9,140 bases of DNA, taken from Gammaproteobacteria bacterium (GTDB taxonomy: Bacteria; Pseudomonadota; Gammaproteobacteria; Eutrophobiales; Eutrophobiaceae). The translations under genes and the position numbers were made by a program. The stretch covers positions 1 through 9,140 of the forward strand of contig SMWN01000133.1 in NCBI GenBank assembly GCA_004356415.1, given 5' to 3'. Below, piece after piece: positions 1 to 7,087 of the stretch (positions are counted from its first letter, which is position 1; each line of letters opens with the position of its first letter). The notes beneath the pieces were generated by a model. That model was given only the letters and a program-made list of their open reading frames with translations, was not told where the DNA came from and did not search any database.

Positions 1-219
1 AACAAGTTTCGCAGTTGGGTTATTTCGGTGTGTTCTTCGTATTAACTGTCTTGATTTGCGTACCGCATCCTGTGTTACAGCACAGGTATTGATGACCACG
101 ACATCGGCCTGTTCCGGTGTTTGCGTGATGACATGGCCTTTTGACATGAATCCTGTAGCCCAGCTTTCAAGCTCAGCTTCGTTCAGTCTACAACCCAGTG
201 TTGTTAGATGTATTTGCAC
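1..219 (-). CDS. mtaB: MtaB-type tRNA (t6A37) methylthiotransferase, N-terminal 73 residues (continues beyond left edge)
   Basis: The visible 73 codons match the N-terminal UPF0004 domain of the MiaB/MtaB radical-SAM methylthiotransferases. The start reads MQIHLTTLGCRLNEAELES, and VVINTCAVT follows. Cys10 and Cys46 sit where the family binds its auxiliary [4Fe-4S] cluster. The TLGCRLNEAE form points to MtaB, which converts t6A to ms2t6A at tRNA position 37, rather than to MiaB or RimO. The start must be GTG at 219-217, because an in-frame TGA lies two codons upstream. That TGA is also the stop of the deacetylase gene in the same frame, leaving only 3 bases between the genes, so translational coupling is likely. 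The radical-SAM and TRAM domains would lie outside the window. The subfamily call is confident but rests on the N-terminus only. Confidence 0.9.
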   Translation of the reverse strand, partial: MQIHLTTLGCRLNEAELESWATGFMSKGHVITQTPEQADVVVINTCAVTQDAVRKSRQLIRRTHRNNPTAKLV

Positions 220-222
220 GCG

Positions 223-1170
223 TCACACTTTGTAAGCATTTAAAGTAGAAAGATGTTGTTCAATGCATATTGGTAACATGCCAAGATGATACCCCCCTTC
301 AAGCACGGAAATAATCTGATTGTCGGAATATTGTGCGGCTTTTTCCATGATGCGTTCGGTCATCCATGCATAAAACTCGGCACTCAGGTTAATCTGTCCC
401 AGGGGATCATCAATATGTGCGTCAAACCCAGCCGAGATAATGATTGCCTCAGGTCTGAATTCATCTATTTTGGGTAAAATCTGATCCTTGAAGACCAATT
501 CATAATCACCATCTGATGCACCCGCTGGCATGGGACAATTGAGCGTTGCACCGGCACCTTTGTGAATACCCGTTTCACTATACGCACCTGTACCAGGGTA
601 GAAAGGATATTGATGGGTACTGATATAAAGCACTGAGGGATCAGCCTCGAAGGTGTGTTGTGTACCATTGCCATGATGAACATCCCAGTCAAGTATTAAT
701 ATTTTATCAAGTTGGTACTGCTTCTGCAGGTATTTGGCAAGAATGGCAACATTATTGAAAAGACAAAAGCCAAGGGCCTGATCATGTTCAGCATGATGTC
801 CGGGTGGCCTGATCAGGGCGAGACCATTATCAATTTCTTTATTGATGATCTTATCGGCTATTTCAAGTACGGCACCTGTTGCCTTCCGCGCGATGTTAAA
901 TGACTCCGGGCAAATGCTGACATCCATTGAATCAAGAAAGAGATTGCCTGACGAGCATGCTGCCTGCGCACGTTTGATATAGTCAAAACTATGAACTGAT
1001 TCAATCCACTTCAGATCCGCAGTTCTGGGTGACAGTTGTGTTAGCGTATCAAACCAGGATTGTTGTTTGAGATGTTGTATAGAAACTTCCAGACGTTGGC
1101 GACACTCTGGATGACCTTGACTGGTTTCATGTTCAAGAAACACAGGATCAAAAAGTAAACCAGTCGTCAT
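223..1170 (-). CDS. Histone deacetylase superfamily protein (zinc amidohydrolase; HdaH/acetoin-utilization type)
   Basis: The 315-residue protein covers the whole arginase-fold deacetylase domain, the usual length for bacterial single-domain members. All catalytic elements are visible: RPPGHH at 121-126 (His-His charge relay), GFCLFNN at 134-140, DWDVHHGNG at 161-169 with predicted zinc ligands Asp163 and His165, the third ligand Asp250 in GFDAH, and the active-site Tyr294 in LEGGY. It is therefore expected to be an active cytoplasmic enzyme that removes acyl groups from lysines, polyamines or small amides. The natural substrate cannot be read from sequence, and bacterial members are often misnamed histone deacetylases. 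It starts 21 bases after the isocitrate dehydrogenase stop and ends 3 bases before mtaB, so the three are probably one transcript. No strong Shine-Dalgarno is seen. Confidence 0.93.
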   Translation of the reverse strand: MTTGLLFDPVFLEHETSQGHPECRQRLEVSIQHLKQQSWFDTLTQLSPRTADLKWIESVHSFDYIKRAQAACSSGNLFLDSMDVSICPESFNIARKATGAVLEIADKIINKEIDNGLALIRPPGHHAEHDQALGFCLFNNVAILAKYLQKQYQLDKILILDWDVHHGNGTQHTFEADPSVLYISTHQYPFYPGTGAYSETGIHKGAGATLNCPMPAGASDGDYELVFKDQILPKIDEFRPEAIIISAGFDAHIDDPLGQINLSAEFYAWMTERIMEKAAQYSDNQIISVLEGGYHLGMLPICIEQHLSTLNAYKV

Positions 1171-1191
1171 AAATCTAATAGTGCAACACGT

Positions 1192-2211
1192 TTAGCCGAG
1201 TCGTTGAATAATGGCTTTAGTATATTCGACTGTTGTTGCATTACCCCCAAGATCACCAGTACGGACATTGTCTTCATTGAGGACAGCTTTAATCGCATCA
1301 CGTAATTGATTGGCTTTGTCGTATTCGTTGACATGCTCTAACATCATTGCAGCTGCAAGTAGCAAGGCTGTAGGGTTGGCAATGCCTTGACCGGCAATGT
1401 CCGGCGCTGATCCGTGTACCGCTTCGAAGATCGAGGCATCGGGCCCGATGTTGCCACCAGGCGCCAGACCCAGGCCACCAATCAGCCCGGCAATTTCATC
1501 GGAAAGAATATCACCAAACATGTTACTGGTTAAAATGACGTCAAATTGTGACGGATTGATGACTAATTGCATGGCTGTATTATCAACAATTCGTTCTTCG
1601 ATCTCGAGTCTGTCTTTATAAGGTTTACCAACCTCAAGCGCTGTATCAAGAAACAGGCCCGTTAGTTTTTTAAGAATATTGGCCTTATGGACGATAGTTA
1701 TCTTTTTGCGGCCATGGCGTATTGCATAATCAAATGTGAATTCTGCAATTTTTCTGCAACCTGCCCGTGTCATGATACCTGAGGCTGAGGCGACGGCCCT
1801 TGGGTCTCCATCGACAGGAATATAATGTTCAACACCTACATACAGTCCTTCAGTATTTTCGCGGATTAAAATCAGGTCAATATCTTCGAAACGTCCTCCA
1901 GGGATAAAGGTATGTGCGGGCCTGACATTGGCATATAAATTAAACTCTTCTCTCAGACGAACAGTCGCTGAACGAAACCCTTCCCCCACTGGGGTTGTTA
2001 ATGGTGCTTTAAGTGCCAATTTGGTTTGTCGGATATTATCTAACATAGGTTTTGGCAACACATCTCCTGATTCTTCCAATGCTGCCAGGCCCGCCTTGAA
2101 TCGAGACCATTCAAAAGGTGCCTGTAATGCATCCAAAACATCAACCGTGGCCTCAGTGATCTCAGGGCCGATGCCGTCGCCTTCTATCAGCGTTGCAGGT
2201 ATTTTATTAAT
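1192..2211 (-). CDS. NAD-dependent isocitrate dehydrogenase (IDH/IPMDH family), probable ATT start
   Basis: This beta-decarboxylating dehydrogenase oxidises isocitrate to 2-oxoglutarate in the TCA cycle. With the start proposed here it has 339 residues, the normal size of the short IDH3-like bacterial enzymes. Visible motifs (numbered from the ATT) are IEGDGIGPE near the N-terminus, the substrate loop RSATVRLR around Ser81, RENTEGLYVGVEHY with Arg117 and Tyr124, and the family signature NMFGDILSDEIAGL followed by GGLGLAPGGNIG. Asp271 in HGSAPDIAG occupies the position where NADP enzymes have Lys, which indicates NAD. Homology begins exactly at NKIPATLIEGDG. The codon before it is ATT (2211-2209), preceded by AGGAG at 2224-2220 with 8-nt spacing. 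In-frame ATGs at 2289 and 2352 would add 26 or 47 poorly conserved-looking residues and lack a clear ribosome site. Function is certain; the start is inferred. Confidence 0.88.
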   Translation of the reverse strand: MNKIPATLIEGDGIGPEITEATVDVLDALQAPFEWSRFKAGLAALEESGDVLPKPMLDNIRQTKLALKAPLTTPVGEGFRSATVRLREEFNLYANVRPAHTFIPGGRFEDIDLILIRENTEGLYVGVEHYIPVDGDPRAVASASGIMTRAGCRKIAEFTFDYAIRHGRKKITIVHKANILKKLTGLFLDTALEVGKPYKDRLEIEERIVDNTAMQLVINPSQFDVILTSNMFGDILSDEIAGLIGGLGLAPGGNIGPDASIFEAVHGSAPDIAGQGIANPTALLLAAAMMLEHVNEYDKANQLRDAIKAVLNEDNVRTGDLGGNATTVEYTKAIIQRLG

Positions 2212-2219
2212 CTTGCTTT

Positions 2220-2224
2220 CTCCT
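2220..2224 (-). promoter_or_regulatory. Ribosome binding site that decides the isocitrate dehydrogenase start
   Basis: AGGAG on the minus strand stands 8 nt before an ATT codon at 2211-2209, precisely where family homology begins. It is the best Shine-Dalgarno among the start choices for this gene; neither upstream in-frame ATG (2289, 2352) has a comparable purine box. Confidence 0.6.
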
Positions 2225-2298
2225 ATCTTATTGTCGCTATGATAAAGAGTTCTGATTAGTGTGTCTGATGCCCTACAGGAATCATCCATATTTATACG

Positions 2299-2331
2299 GC
2301 CGTGAATAAGTCTTCCTGCTCTTTTCACGGC
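2299..2331 (-). other. Inverted repeat (possible leader hairpin) upstream of isocitrate dehydrogenase
   Basis: GCCGTGAA (2299-2306) and TTCACGGC (2324-2331) form an 8-bp stem around a 17-nt loop, with AAG/CTT able to extend it inward. It lies in the roughly 250-nt stretch between the prc stop and the proposed ATT start. If translation begins at ATT this would be in the 5' untranslated leader. No known riboswitch is recognised. It could be incidental. Confidence 0.3.
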
Positions 2332-2458
2332 TCGATAAGGTCGCGGGCACATGTCCGCCCTTGTCTCACGCGACTTGTTGCCGCGTCGTAGTGTCCTTGC
2401 CTCGATATAAACCCGACAATGGATATTGGTTCTAGGTTAATAACAGCAAACAGTAAGA

Positions 2459-4603
2459 CTACATGTTGCTTATGGCCTGCGGCTGTTCAATCTTCAGTGC
2501 TTGAAGTTCCGTTGCTGTTGCATCTTGTATGACGATCAAATCGTATAGTATGTGAGCAGTTTCCTGCAATAGAACATCATGGGGCTTATCCTCACCATCC
2601 TCTTCTTCAAACTCGTCAATCTCCTGTATTTTGTCTCTTTTGGGTAGTGGCTTAAGTCCCTGAACCACGCGTAATTCGTTTACGAGTTCGTGTTTCATAT
2701 CCAGTAATTGATCACGCTCGGCTTTGCGCTTGCTTTCCTTCAGTGAAGTTGTTTTCTTCTTGTTACTCTTTTTGACTAGCGCCAACTGTTCAAGCAGCAA
2801 TTTAAAAGCCCTGTCAGATTTAATACGATTTTTGTGTAGAGATCGGACTTTTCCATAATATTTTACAGGTGAACTTACCTTGATATATCTTGCTGGCTCA
2901 ACTTTATCCCAGGGCAGGGCATTGTCTAGGGAACGTTCTCCGTAATCTTCAATATCTATTGCTGTTGGAAAAACAATATCAGGGATGATACCTTTGTTTT
3001 GAGTGCTCCCTCCGCTGATGCGGAAAAACTGTGCAATGGTTGTTTTAAGTTTACCGTGATCATCTTCAGAATTTTTAATAAAGCGGTTTAAATCGACAAT
3101 GTTTTGTACCGTTCCTTTGCCATAGGTGGGTTCACCAATAATGATTCCGCGCTGGTAATCTTGAATCGCTCCTGCAAAAATTTCTGATGCAGAGGCACTG
3201 TTACGATCGACCAGCACGGCCAGAGGCCCGGCATAAAAAAGAGAGGGGTCGGGGTCAACATTAATATCTATTTTTCCTGACGCATCTTTGGTTTGTACGA
3301 TAGGGCCTTCTTCTATGAAAAGTCCTGTTAGCGCAAGTGCTTCGGATAGAGAGCCGCCGCCATTACCACGTAAATCTATGATAATCCCTTCTACATCCTC
3401 TTTAACAAGATCAGTCACAAGTTTCTGAACATCTGTGCTGGTGCTTCTAAAATCAGGTTCGCCCTTTGCCTGAGCAGCAAAGTCCACATAGAAAGTAGGG
3501 ATATTAATCACACCTATCTTCTTGTCCAGTTCGGGCAAATCTATCACTTTTGCTTTTGCTGCTGATCCTTCAAGTTTAATCCGGTTTCTGGTTAGCGTGA
3601 GGATCTTGCTAAGATCTTCGACGCCTGTTTTGCCAGGAATAATTTCCAGACGAAGGACAGTGTCTTTTGGGCCACGGATAAGTTCAACGACGTCATCAAG
3701 CCGCCAACCAATCACGTCAATAATTTCACCACTCTCGCCCTGGCCAACACCGATAATTTTATCTTTAGCATGTAGTTTTTTACTTAAGTCTGCTGGCCCA
3801 CCGGGAATGATTTTCTGGATGAGGGTGTAATCATTTTCATTTCTAAGGACTGCGCCGATTCCTTCGAGTGACAGTCGCATACTGATATCGAAATTCTCAG
3901 ATGTTCTGGGCGAAAAGTAAGAAGTATGTGGCTCGATTGAAGTCGTGTAGGCATTAATAAATGTCTGAAAGACATCATCTGAATCCAGTTGGAATGTGCT
4001 GGTATAAATTCTTTGATATCGTTTCCTTAATGTATCTTTTATTTCTGTCTTTTCCTTACCCGTCGTTAAGAGAAGATTAAGCATGTCATTTTTTACACGT
4101 TTGCGCCAAATTTCGTTTAATTCTTCCACATCATTGGCCCAGGTAAGTTCACGACGGTCAAACAAATATTCTTCGTCAATTTCAAAATCGAATTCTTTTC
4201 CCAATTCAGAAACCGCGTATTCAATACGTTCCTTGACTCTTTGCCTGTAGGTTTTAAAAATATCGAAGGCTGGTTCCAACTCAGTCTTCAATAGTGCGTC
4301 GTCCAGCTTATCTCTATATTTTGAAATATTCTGTATGTCCTCATTCAGAAAAAAACTGTGGTTAGGGTCAAGACTTTCCAGAAAGTTATCAAATATTAAT
4401 GAGGACAATGTGTTATCAATGGGTTTCGTCCTGTAGTGATAACTATTGATGATATGAGTAATGATTTCTGTTGCATCTTTATGCTTTTTGGCAGGTGTTA
4501 ATTCCGATTTTGGGACCAAGGTGGCCTCTGAAAAAGCATTCGTCAGGAAAAAAGACAGGTAGAATGTCAGGCAAAATGTGACGAATAGTGGAAATTTCTT
4601 CAT
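2459..4603 (-). CDS. prc: Carboxy-terminal processing (tail-specific) protease, S41A family
   Basis: This periplasmic serine protease recognises C-terminal tails. In E. coli it degrades ssrA-tagged proteins and the hydrolase MepS. The chosen ATG start (4603-4601) gives 714 residues beginning MKKFPLFVTF with a clean signal peptide to about residue 24 (cut near AFS/EA). A TTG at 4624 could add 7 residues. A helical N-terminal region is followed by a PDZ domain at about 246-321 and the S41 domain at about 360-545. The catalytic set is complete: Ser471 (middle serine of NSASASE), Asp482 in QDY and Lys496 in GKGTVQ, with the same 11- and 25-residue spacing as E. coli Prc. A Lys/Glu-rich C-terminal domain (DUF3340 type) completes the protein. 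Length is close to E. coli's 682. A secreted TPR gene lies about 100 nt upstream, and the gene appears to have its own promoter. Confidence 0.95.
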   Translation of the reverse strand: MKKFPLFVTFCLTFYLSFFLTNAFSEATLVPKSELTPAKKHKDATEIITHIINSYHYRTKPIDNTLSSLIFDNFLESLDPNHSFFLNEDIQNISKYRDKLDDALLKTELEPAFDIFKTYRQRVKERIEYAVSELGKEFDFEIDEEYLFDRRELTWANDVEELNEIWRKRVKNDMLNLLLTTGKEKTEIKDTLRKRYQRIYTSTFQLDSDDVFQTFINAYTTSIEPHTSYFSPRTSENFDISMRLSLEGIGAVLRNENDYTLIQKIIPGGPADLSKKLHAKDKIIGVGQGESGEIIDVIGWRLDDVVELIRGPKDTVLRLEIIPGKTGVEDLSKILTLTRNRIKLEGSAAKAKVIDLPELDKKIGVINIPTFYVDFAAQAKGEPDFRSTSTDVQKLVTDLVKEDVEGIIIDLRGNGGGSLSEALALTGLFIEEGPIVQTKDASGKIDINVDPDPSLFYAGPLAVLVDRNSASASEIFAGAIQDYQRGIIIGEPTYGKGTVQNIVDLNRFIKNSEDDHGKLKTTIAQFFRISGGSTQNKGIIPDIVFPTAIDIEDYGERSLDNALPWDKVEPARYIKVSSPVKYYGKVRSLHKNRIKSDRAFKLLLEQLALVKKSNKKKTTSLKESKRKAERDQLLDMKHELVNELRVVQGLKPLPKRDKIQEIDEFEEEDGEDKPHDVLLQETAHILYDLIVIQDATATELQALKIEQPQAISNM

Positions 4604-4663
4604 AAGTAGTGACGGCTTAATCAAGCAGGCTCATCCTCAAGCCGGGTCATTCCGTTGGTGTGC

Positions 4664-4669
4664 ATTATA
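4664..4669 (-). promoter_or_regulatory. Candidate -10 box of the prc promoter
   Basis: A perfect TATAAT on the minus strand lies in the gap between the TPR gene stop (4708) and the prc start (4603), predicting transcription from near 4657 and a leader of roughly 55 nt. No good TTGACA-like -35 is found at 16-18 nt spacing, so the promoter may be weak or activator-dependent. It suggests prc can be transcribed separately from the TPR gene. Confidence 0.45.
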
Positions 4670-4707
4670 TCTCATTTTCTGTGTACCTATGAGTTTTAGA
4701 GAGGGTT

Positions 4708-5193
4708 TTAGCTGTTTCGTTCGACGGTTATTACATGATGTTTGTCAAATGAATGGGTATTTTTCTTCTCTAATTCCTCCAGCTGGATGCTAATTTCCTT
4801 TGCTTTCTTGTTGCTTCCTCCAAGAAACCTCGGGGCTTCTCGATAATATTTCATAAGATCCGTGAGTGCTCTGATATTTTCCGGATCAAGTTCAACAGCA
4901 CGTTTGAGCGAATCTTTAGATTTTCCAGCCAGTCGCATTGCCTTTAACCAGCCCGATGTCTCTGCAATTTCCCCGTAAGTCTTGGCAAGCCAGTGGTGAT
5001 AACGTGAATCACCAGGTGATTGACTTATTGCCTCAGAAAATTCGTTAACAGCCGCCTCAAACTCCCCATTTTCGTAGAAAACCTGGCCCTGATTGAAATT
5101 GTCTTCAGCATCAGAAAGGTTTTCTTCATTTGCAAAACCGGTGAAAGTTGCAAATGTTACGAAGAAAATGATAGCAAGCCGTATTAACTGCAT
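4708..5193 (-). CDS. Secreted tetratricopeptide-repeat (TPR) protein
   Basis: This 161-residue protein has a typical signal peptide (about 1-21, cut near GFA/NEE) and no lipobox, so it is predicted to be soluble in the periplasm. One TPR is clear at about 28-61 (FNQGQVFYENGEFEAAVNE onward, with Ala-Ile/Ser spacing). A second helical pair ends in AVELDP at about 98-103, followed by YYREAPRFLGGSNKKAKE. The APxFLGGSxxKA segment is familiar from a group of periplasmic TPR proteins that usually continue further, so this copy seems to have a short C-terminus. No reading frame downstream restores an obvious extension. It lies directly upstream of prc in the same orientation. By analogy with the TPR lipoprotein NlpI, which feeds substrates to Prc, it could be a partner of the protease, but this is inference only. 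It has no recognised gene name. Confidence 0.8.
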   Translation of the reverse strand: MQLIRLAIIFFVTFATFTGFANEENLSDAEDNFNQGQVFYENGEFEAAVNEFSEAISQSPGDSRYHHWLAKTYGEIAETSGWLKAMRLAGKSKDSLKRAVELDPENIRALTDLMKYYREAPRFLGGSNKKAKEISIQLEELEKKNTHSFDKHHVITVERNS

Positions 5194-5337
5194 GATTTAA
5201 AAATGTTTTTTTAATTTAAAAAGTGACTAGATTGTAGTTGATTTGGCATCATTTAGAAGCTATTTCTAATCTTAAGTTTAGATTTTGACCTAACCTCCTT
5301 GTCAGGTGGGGCGTTTGCATTTGTCTAAAAGACTCGA

Positions 5338-6024
5338 TTAATTAACAGATATCAACTCAATATCAAATATTAAAGTTGATGCGGGACCAATCAATTGACT
5401 TGCGCTACGATCTCCATAGGCGAGCTCTGAGGGAACGTAGATTTGCCATTTTGAACCTGCTTTCATCATTGGCAAGGCTTCCTGCCAACCCTTGATTACC
5501 TGTGCCAGCGAGAGTGTCGCCGGTTGTCCACGTTCATAGGAACTATCAAAGACTGTGCCATCGATCAATGCCCCCTTATAATGAACAGTGACATTGCTAC
5601 TGGCGACTGGTTTTTCACCTTCGCCTTCCTTGATAATCTTGTATTGAAGACCTGTTGGTGATTCGATGACACCTTTTTTCTTTTTGTTTTCTGCAAGAAA
5701 AATATTCCCTGCCTTTCGGTTTGCTGCGACTGCATCTGATTGTTGTTTGGCAATGGTCTCCTTGTATCGAGTCAGGATATCCTGCATCTCCTTCGTGCTG
5801 ATTCGCGGTTCTTTCCCTTTGAGTGCATCTTCAACTGCCTGAATAAATGCGGACACATCAATATCCATCTTTTGTTGTGTCACACCCAGGGCAAAATACG
5901 TCCCCATCGCGTAACTCAATTTTTGCTTGTCTGTATTGATTCCAGGTTTAACTTCTGTGGCTGCAAATATCGATAGACTGATCAATGTAAAAACAACCAA
6001 TACAAAATAATGCTTAATGTTCAT
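5338..6024 (-). CDS. Periplasmic FKBP-type peptidyl-prolyl cis-trans isomerase (Mip/FkpA-like)
   Basis: The enzyme catalyses proline isomerisation during folding of exported proteins. The 228 residues comprise a signal peptide (about 1-21, cut near IFA/AT), an N-terminal dimerisation region of Mip/FkpA type (about 30-120, with KLSYAMGTYFALG and a long Lys/Gln-rich helix) and a C-terminal FKBP domain (about 123-228). The FKBP pocket residues are present: Tyr149 (VHYKG), Phe159-Asp160 (FDSS), Val176-Ile177, Trp180, Tyr203 (AYG) and Phe220 (LIFDIEL). The usual GGxIGPN loop is altered to QLIGPAS. The start is supported by AGGA about 7 nt upstream of the ATG. It stands alone, with gaps of about 105 and 145 nt to its neighbours, and is probably a single-gene unit. 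Mip, FkpA and FklB cannot be separated without a phylogeny. Confidence 0.93.
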   Translation of the reverse strand: MNIKHYFVLVVFTLISLSIFAATEVKPGINTDKQKLSYAMGTYFALGVTQQKMDIDVSAFIQAVEDALKGKEPRISTKEMQDILTRYKETIAKQQSDAVAANRKAGNIFLAENKKKKGVIESPTGLQYKIIKEGEGEKPVASSNVTVHYKGALIDGTVFDSSYERGQPATLSLAQVIKGWQEALPMMKAGSKWQIYVPSELAYGDRSASQLIGPASTLIFDIELISVN

Positions 6025-6129
6025 CCTGTTTTCCTGTGTGAAATTATTAATGTTTAAGCAGATAATCTAGGCTAGCGATCATCCTACGCAATTAATATTT
6101 ATGTCCAGCCTTATCTTAAGAAGATTTAA

Positions 6130-6744
6130 TTATAACGCACCGGCATCCTGCAATGCGTTGGCTATGGTAAAAGCCATTTCTCGATATCCTGCTTTATTGG
6201 GATGAACAGAATCTGACTTCATTGAAGCATCCGACAAAACATCCGCGATAAGGTTCGGCATAAAAATCACATTGGTACTCTCTGCGATATTGGCATACAG
6301 TTTCGCAGAACTAAGAAATAAACCAGGTTTTGGCACGCCAAGAAGTATCACAGGAATATTTTTATTTTTTGCCAGGGCGATCATTTCTCGAATATTGGTT
6401 TCTGCCTCGGCAAGATTTTCTTTCCGCAATATATCGTTGCCGCCATGACAAAGAATCATTAAACCAGGTTGGTATTTCTCCAATAGTTTTGGCAAACGTT
6501 TGAGTCCTTGCATTGATAATTCACCAGGGACACCGGCATTAATAATCTTACGATTGATTGTATTTTCCAGAACCGATGGATAGCTTTCTTCCTTATTCGC
6601 TCCAGTACCATAGGTCAGGCTATCACCAAAAGCGAGGATGACTGCGTCATCAGGGAGTCGTTCAAGTTGTGGTGTGGGATCCCCACAGGCAGTTAAAAAT
6701 ATTAACAGCCAGAGGCAGAATGTTTGGTGAATTATTTTGATCAT
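6130..6744 (-). CDS. GDSL/SGNH-hydrolase lipoprotein (TesA-like arylesterase/lysophospholipase)
   Basis: The 204-residue protein begins with a lipoprotein signal peptide. Its lipobox is LTAC, with the lipid-bearing Cys20 followed by Gly-Asp-Pro. All four SGNH blocks are present: FGDSLTYG with nucleophile Ser42, Gly71 in NAGVPGE, Asn103 in HGGNDIL, and Asp178 plus His181 in SDSVHPN. It closely resembles the E. coli TesA arrangement (thioesterase I/lysophospholipase L1) but is anchored by lipid instead of being free in the periplasm. The substrate is unknown; esters of fatty acids or aryl esters are typical. Its ATG overlaps by four bases (ATGA) the end of a 73-codon open frame made of repeat DNA, which I do not regard as a gene. 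No strong ribosome site is visible before the ATG. Confidence 0.92.
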   Translation of the reverse strand: MIKIIHQTFCLWLLIFLTACGDPTPQLERLPDDAVILAFGDSLTYGTGANKEESYPSVLENTINRKIINAGVPGELSMQGLKRLPKLLEKYQPGLMILCHGGNDILRKENLAEAETNIREMIALAKNKNIPVILLGVPKPGLFLSSAKLYANIAESTNVIFMPNLIADVLSDASMKSDSVHPNKAGYREMAFTIANALQDAGAL

Positions 6745-6818
6745 CGTTTTACTTTACTCGCATCAAAATAAATTTGTTTCTTTATTCCTTTAAGATAGGT
6801 TTCGCCTTTTACCGGCGA

Positions 6819-6854
6819 GGTACTTCTTTTTTGCTTGTCCAAAAATGAAGTACC
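6819..6854. repeat. Long hairpin closing repeat copy A
   Basis: The arms 6819-6833 and 6840-6854 pair over 15 bp with a single T-T mismatch (6827/6846) around the 6-nt loop CTTGTC. The outer part of the stem is GGTACTTC/GAAGTACC. It corresponds in position to the 12-bp hairpin at 8137-8170 of copy B, and both are followed by TCGCC. Confidence 0.75.
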
Positions 6855-6952
6855 CAAGAAAAAAAGACACCCGGATACCTTGACCTGCGGTTTCCCGCTC
6901 TGTTCACCATCGCTAACGCGCCGTTCAAATTCGCATCCATGCTCAGTTGAAC

Positions 6953-6978
6953 TAAAAATCACCTCCCTGTGATTTTTA
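6953..6978. repeat. Hairpin opening repeat copy A
   Basis: TAAAAATCAC (6953-6962) and GTGATTTTTA (6969-6978) form a perfect 10-bp stem around CTCCCT. The same GTGATTTT/AAAATCAC pair occurs in copy B, but there it closes a much longer loop (8001-8085). Confidence 0.75.
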
Positions 6979-7027
6979 CGCTACCAATGGCGATCAGTCC
7001 GGCAAGGTATAACGGGATTTATCCCTT

Positions 7028-7087
7028 CGTTAACGATTAGGGTGAGACGCGCGCTTTAGCGCGTTGAACTCGACTCTTTGGTTAGGT
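7028..7087 (-). other. attC-like integron recombination site (60 bp)
   Basis: On the minus strand the site reads: core box ACCTAAC (7087-7081), 4-nt spacer, L'' box (7076-7069), 22-nt centre, L' box CTCACCC (7046-7040), 5-nt spacer TAATC, and end box GTTAACG (7034-7028). The L boxes pair over 7 bp (one G-T wobble) with one extrahelical base, which is a G (7072) on the plus strand, i.e. the predicted recombining bottom strand, as in known attC sites. The centre folds as CGCGC/GCGCG. The last box deviates from GTTRRRY after GTT. This is expected if the cassette sits in a non-attC target, because only the G belongs to the cassette. Replacing the end by the cassette's own TTAGGT gives a perfect 7-bp match with ACCTAAC. 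Confidence 0.65.

Larger units (their letters stand above)
6811..6985 (-). repeat. Structured intergenic repeat, copy A
   Basis: Read on the minus strand, this stretch has the same order of elements as 7988-8175 on the plus strand. Both have a GGAGGTGA/TGATTTT segment, paired GTTCAA/TTGAAC (6923-6928 with 6947-6952), GGTATCCG, a T-rich CTTTCTTGG-like run, a long hairpin built on TACTTC/GAAGTA, and then TCGCC. A 10-bp stem with a 6-nt loop opens it (6953-6978) and a 15-bp stem with one mismatch closes it (6819-6854). The copies are diverged, so this is an old family member. The open reading frame covering 6741-6962 is simply its translation. Confidence 0.6.

Noticed and set aside
1192..2352. 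386-residue version of isocitrate dehydrogenase starting at ATG 2352
   Set aside because: The extra 47 residues are outside the family domain, have no ribosome site, and include the leader inverted repeat. The AGGAG-ATT start fits family length.
5281..5340. Possible terminator after the FKBP gene
   Set aside because: Only 4-bp inverted repeats (GTCT/AGAC, ACCT/AGGT) are present, without a T-tract in the right place.
6741..6962. 73-codon minus-strand frame overlapping the esterase start by ATGA
   Set aside because: Its translation runs straight through repeat copy A, including the long hairpin, and has no family features. The overlap with the esterase ATG appears accidental.
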